Part shown: piece by piece, positions 60,577-64,000 of the stretch | Position numbering within the stretch: the first letter of the stretch is position 1 | Layout: every line of letters begins with the position of its first letter | From: Mytilus californianus | Taxonomy: Eukaryota > Mollusca > Bivalvia > Mytilida > Mytilidae | Reading direction: 5' to 3' | NCBI RefSeq assembly: GCF_021869535.1 | Contig: NW_026262668.1 | Location: 11,516,348-11,580,347 of the forward strand | DNA: 64,000 nucleotides | The notes under the pieces: model-generated | What the model saw: only the letters and a program-made list of their open reading frames with translations | What the model was told of the DNA's origin: nothing | Database searches by the model: none | Made by a program: the position numbers and the translations under genes

Positions 60577-62217
60577 GCTATAAATACCATTATGAACAGA
60601 AATCGAGGCAGAGGTAGAGGTGGCTCACAAGGTAGACAAGGTGGTATGATAGGTGGTAACCTAGGGCGACAAAGACAACAACAACTAAATGCTGGGCCGG
60701 GTATTCTAGGAACTGGACCTAGCATGATGGCAATGGGAGGAAATGCTGGTCAATTTAAACAACCACAGCCCATGTCGCCTCCAGGAGGGAGAATGCGTAA
60801 TGTGTCACCAGGGATGCAGGGAACGATGAGGCCTACTCAGAATCAGATGAAGATAGACAACCAAAGTAATCAAGTTAGGGAATCACAGTTACAATTGATG
60901 AACAGCTTATTAATGAAACAACAGCAGCAACAACAACAAATTAATTCAAGTAGAGCTAGCCTCCTTAACAATATGGAAAGTTCCAGTCTAATGGGTAACA
61001 GATCAAATTTACTTGGGGGTGGATTTGATAGGAATGACATAGATGATGGTAGGAGAAATAGTTTACCTGGAGACCTTATTCAGGATCGTAGTTATCATGA
61101 AAACAGAAGGAGCATGCCCAGTGATAGTACATCAGCAAGTGGAAGTGGTTATTTGGCTCAAAAAGTAAGTCGTAGTTTGATGGATGATAATTTTAGTCAA
61201 GATGACAGGAGAAATAATAGGAGAATATTTGATGATCAAGACTTTGGTGGCAGGAGTTCTAATCTTGGTGGCAGGAGTTCTCATCTTGGTGACAGTCAAA
61301 GTTTAATGTTAAGTGACAGCAGAGGAAAACCTCACCTTAGACAAGATATGGGAAGAAGTTCACTATTTGGGGATGATATGAATAGATCATCTGTTAGTGT
61401 CTCCAGTAGAAACCTTTTAGATGCTGGAAATAGTCTGCTAAGTAACATGCAGCAAGCTGTATTTGGACAGGAAGGTCAGAGAGTTGAAACGCAAGGAGGA
61501 AATGCGCAGAGCATTATTGGACAAGGAAATATGCAAAGCATTATAGGACAACAAGGAGGAAATGTTCAAAGTTTGATGGGACAACAAGGTGGTAGCATGA
61601 GAAGCATAATGGGACAGCAAGGAGGAAATGTACAAAGTATTATGGGACAGCAAGGAGGAAATGTTCAAAGCCTGATGGGACAACAAGTTGGAAATATGCA
61701 AAACATAATGGGACAGCAAGGAGGAAACGTGCAAGGCATGATGGGACAGCAAGAAAGAAGTATGGAAAGTCTGATGGGACAGCAAGGAGGCAATATGTCA
61801 GGCATGATGGGACAGCAAGGTGGTAACTTACAAGGCATGATGGGACAGCAAGGAGGGAACTTACAAGGCATGATGGGACAGCAAGGAGGAAGTATTCAAA
61901 GTCTGATGGGTCAGCCAGGGGGCAACATGCCAAATATGAGGGGGTCTCAGGGAGGAAGTATGCAGAATATTACAGGTCAGGGACGACCAAGTCAGAATCA
62001 AGGTATGATAGGACCAGGTGGTGGTAATATGCAAGGTTTACTTGGACAAGGACCACCTGTGGGTGGGAAGTCGACCATTCCTTCTCTCTTTGATGTCAGA
62101 ACAAATCGACAAGGTCTTCTTGGTAAAAGGACAGGACGTGGTGGAAGGGATCAAGGTGGAGGACGTGGTGGAAGGGGAGATCAAGGTGGACCGAAAAAAT
62201 TCAGGAGGAACAGTGGG
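60577..62217 (+). CDS. Gly/Gln/Met/Asn-rich RGG protein with 11-residue tandem repeats, large exon
   Basis: Large exon preceded by acceptor ttcattgtag and closed by donor GGG|GTGAGT. From the Met at 60592 it codes 542 residues; five more codons precede it in frame. Order: an N-terminal RG-rich stretch (NRNRGRGRGG); a Q/M/P-rich part with a polyglutamine run near residue 110; a Ser/Asp/Arg-rich part (about 120-290) full of RSS and DD; about thirteen 11-residue units of the type GGN(V/M)Q(S/G)(L/M)MGQQ (about 295-465); then IPSLFDVRTNRQGLLGKR and a C-terminal RGG box ending GGPKKFRRNSG. RGG boxes bind RNA, and the Q/N/G/M bias suggests a nuclear, phase-separating protein. The layout (disordered RG region, then basic patch before an intron) recalls AKAP8/ZNF326-type nuclear proteins; that is inference. 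Reading on past the donor adds 28 intronic codons that should not be annotated. Confidence 0.85.
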
Positions 62218-62703
62218 GTGAGTTGGAGTTTTTGTATATTTCATAGTTGTAGAGGGTTAGAAAATGAAATACTTACTGTCAAAGTAGAAATTACGTACTT
62301 TTAAAATTCTTATGCAAAATATATAGTGATAGATTGGTAGAAAATTTCTATTGCAACAGTCACACAAATGAAGAGAATTGTTTGTAGGATTTCTATTCCA
62401 CTTAATAGCCTAGAAATGCGAGAAGAACAATGTACTTGTTATTTTTCGACTGCCATTTAGATGAAGGAAACAACTTATTATTTTACTGTGTGTTCCCTGA
62501 AAAAAGTTTATGATTATAGACAAATTCTAAATAAAGCCACCTATAAGAAAAAACTTCAGCATTTAGAAAAAAACTTTAGCAAATACATGTCTAGTACATA
62601 TTTATTAACTTCAGAACATTAAAAGAATCATGTTGATACATTATGTAGTGTAAATTACTATGGTTGCAGGTTGTGTCTTTAGGATTAGTCCAATTATTGG
62701 TCC

Positions 62704-63105
62704 TATAAATTCAGAAATTATTGCTTGCATTTATTATTGCGATTTTTGAAAAATGGACAATAATGCGAGTTTAATTATTGCGATTTCATTAAAACCTGCA
62801 TACAGATATATGTATTATATATAAGAATTCGACTTTTGACGCAAAAGCGAGACATAGCCATCCTACATTCCGTCGTTGTCGTCGTCGGCGTCCACAAATA
62901 TTCACCCTGTGGTTAAAGTTATTGAAATTTTAATAACTTTCTTCAATTATCCTGGATTTCTACCAAAGTTGGACAGAAGCTTGTTTATGATCATAAGATA
63001 GTATCCAGAAGTAAATTGGGCGAAGCAATTTATTATTATTACGATACTCACCAAGTCGCATTATTCGCATTAATAAAAACCTCACAATAATTTCTGAATT
63101 TACAG
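62704..63105. mobile_element. MITE copy 2, interrupted
   Basis: It has the same ends as the MITE at 56621 (tataaattcagaaattattg and 'aatttctgaatttacag') and the same inner words, but about 194 bp of family A repeat is inserted at 62826-63019. The interrupted copy shows the order of insertion. Confidence 0.7.
62826..63019 (+). repeat. Family A fragment inside a MITE
   Basis: It has the head of family A (cgacttttgacgcaaaagcg, then 'cattccgtcgttgtcgtcgt') and most of one unit ending at 'tatccagaagtaaattgg'. It interrupts the MITE at 62704-63105 in the intron after the large RGG exon. Confidence 0.75.
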
Positions 63106-63179
63106 TAGTCAAGTGTTTGGAATATGTCTGTATTTGATAATTTTTACATGATGATCAGTCTTGCATGCCTTTTTTTCAG

Positions 63180-63242
63180 CATAACAGATTCAGAAAGACT
63201 TTCATGTGTTGCTCATGTTGGAGCACCATATTATCAAAAGAG
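63180..63242 (+). CDS. Candidate next exon: possible zinc-finger half
   Basis: The acceptor here is strong (tgcctttttttcag). The following 63 nt are open in phase 0, the phase left by the large exon, and stop before GAG|GTTATA. The translation contains RKTFMCCSCWSTILSKE. An F-x-C-x2-C pattern followed by a charged residue is what the first half of an AKAP8/ZNF326-type zinc finger looks like, which would suit the RG-rich, basic protein upstream. The donor is weak and the exon is short, so this may be chance. A second frame here is also open for 68 codons but is not in the right phase. Confidence 0.3.
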
Positions 63243-64000
63243 GTTATACAAAATGCCTTATTTATCATTTTTACTACTACATGTATACTCTTTCACACAT
63301 ATACATATACATGATATGGCTTACCGGTGAATTGGTATTTTTCTGGTCTATGAATTTCTCAATTTAAAAAATTATGTCATTAGTCTTTATATGATTAGGG
63401 CACTTTTTGGACGTGTTGTTTTGGTGACTGTTACGTCTTATTGAGGTGAACCCAACATTTGTTTTTCTTCAGTTATTGTAATACATGTACAAAATTCACA
63501 GCACTGATAACCTACCTATCACATGAAGGCTGTTTGTAAAAAAATGAGTCCAATACAAACATTCTTGGGTTTCAATAGATACTTTTTTTTTGATAGACAA
63601 TGGTTGCATTGTCTTTTATTATGACAAAACCAAAGTTGTATATGACATTCAGTGAAGTTTTTTTGTTCTGCTCGCAAAATTTGTTTCAACTTTAATTTAT
63701 TTCTTCATCACATATGTGTTCTTGCATGTCTTTTGATACGGAAATATACCTTTCATGGCTGATCAAGCAAAATTACACAGTTATAATGACCCCATTAACA
63801 TCATAGATAAATATGAATTTAAATACCTTCCTAATTATGTTTTTCTCTTAATTGTTTTGATGGCCCATAACTTATAAATAACCTCTCAATAGGCCAGTGT
63901 CTCTGCTATCTTCTCAAGAGGTGAGATACAAAAAACTCATTTGACTTACAATTGTCTCTAGATTGCTGCAAAGTGTATATCAACTTTAATAATAAGGCAT
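63243..64000 (+). other. Right edge, probably intron
   Basis: AT-rich with no protein-like frame. The RGG-protein gene should continue to the right. Confidence 0.4.

Noticed and set aside
61438-61933. Long minus-strand frames opposite the RGG-protein repeats
   Set aside because: They are the mirror of the 33-bp coding repeat (Ser/His/Leu or Cys/Pro periodic peptides). The plus-strand frame is much longer and has splice signals.
62218-62304. Final 28 codons of the open frame in the large RGG exon
   Set aside because: They follow a strong GTGAGT donor and have unrelated, hydrophobic composition; treated as intron read-through.

Overview
The window is nuclear DNA from an animal, most likely a marine bivalve of the mussel (Mytilus) type. 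It is AT-rich, has no prokaryotic gene organisation, and shows short exons with GT-AG borders in long introns. It also carries dispersed repeats that I recall as typical of mussel genomes, for example the motif 'ttggcaatcataccacatc' near 21.78 kb and 47.41 kb. The species assignment rests on memory of these repeats, not on a search.

Two protein-coding genes can be supported. The first lies on the minus strand from about 24.35 kb to 2.98 kb. Its four internal exons (24218-24350, 21490-21706, 18314-18430, 2980-3136) have matching splice phases and together give 207 complete codons of a sulfotransferase resembling carbohydrate sulfotransferase 15. They include both PAPS-binding motifs; the first and last exons lie outside or were not found. 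The second lies on the plus strand from about 55.47 kb to at least 62.2 kb. A short exon (55467-55580) leads in frame into a large exon (60577-62217) that encodes a Gly/Gln/Met/Asn-rich, RGG-containing, probably RNA-binding protein with about thirteen 11-residue repeats. A possible zinc-finger half-exon lies at 63180-63242. Two further minus-strand stretches (about 9.2 kb and 38.2 kb) look like exons but are not identified.

Most of the rest is transposable-element material, much of it nested. There is a broken DIRS-type tyrosine-recombinase retrotransposon (26.2-28.7 kb, minus). There are several non-LTR retrotransposon 3' ends (16.4-18.1 kb, 28.8-32.1 kb and 38.4-38.6 kb). One of these is cleanly split by a 2,086-bp terminal-inverted-repeat element with an 8-bp target duplication. 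A tRNA-derived SINE (13.4-13.6 kb) has a 15-bp target duplication. TTAA-flanked, TAA-flanked and 8-bp-flanked non-autonomous DNA transposons are also present. Three copies of a repeat with about 147-bp internal units (1.2, 24.7 and 58.4 kb) and a related family with about 192-bp units (22.2, 50.4 and 62.8 kb) share a hairpin head. Several elements have the architecture of bivalve pearl-like elements, with a microsatellite followed by about 160-bp core repeats.

The most unusual objects are two foldback elements (38632-39937 and 53360-53976). Their inverted termini are themselves short tandem arrays, with a different motif in each element, and they are flanked by 10-bp and 11-bp target duplications. 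The second sits inside a hAT-like element, which in turn sits inside a tandem-repeat element, so the 52-54.8 kb stretch records at least three rounds of insertion.
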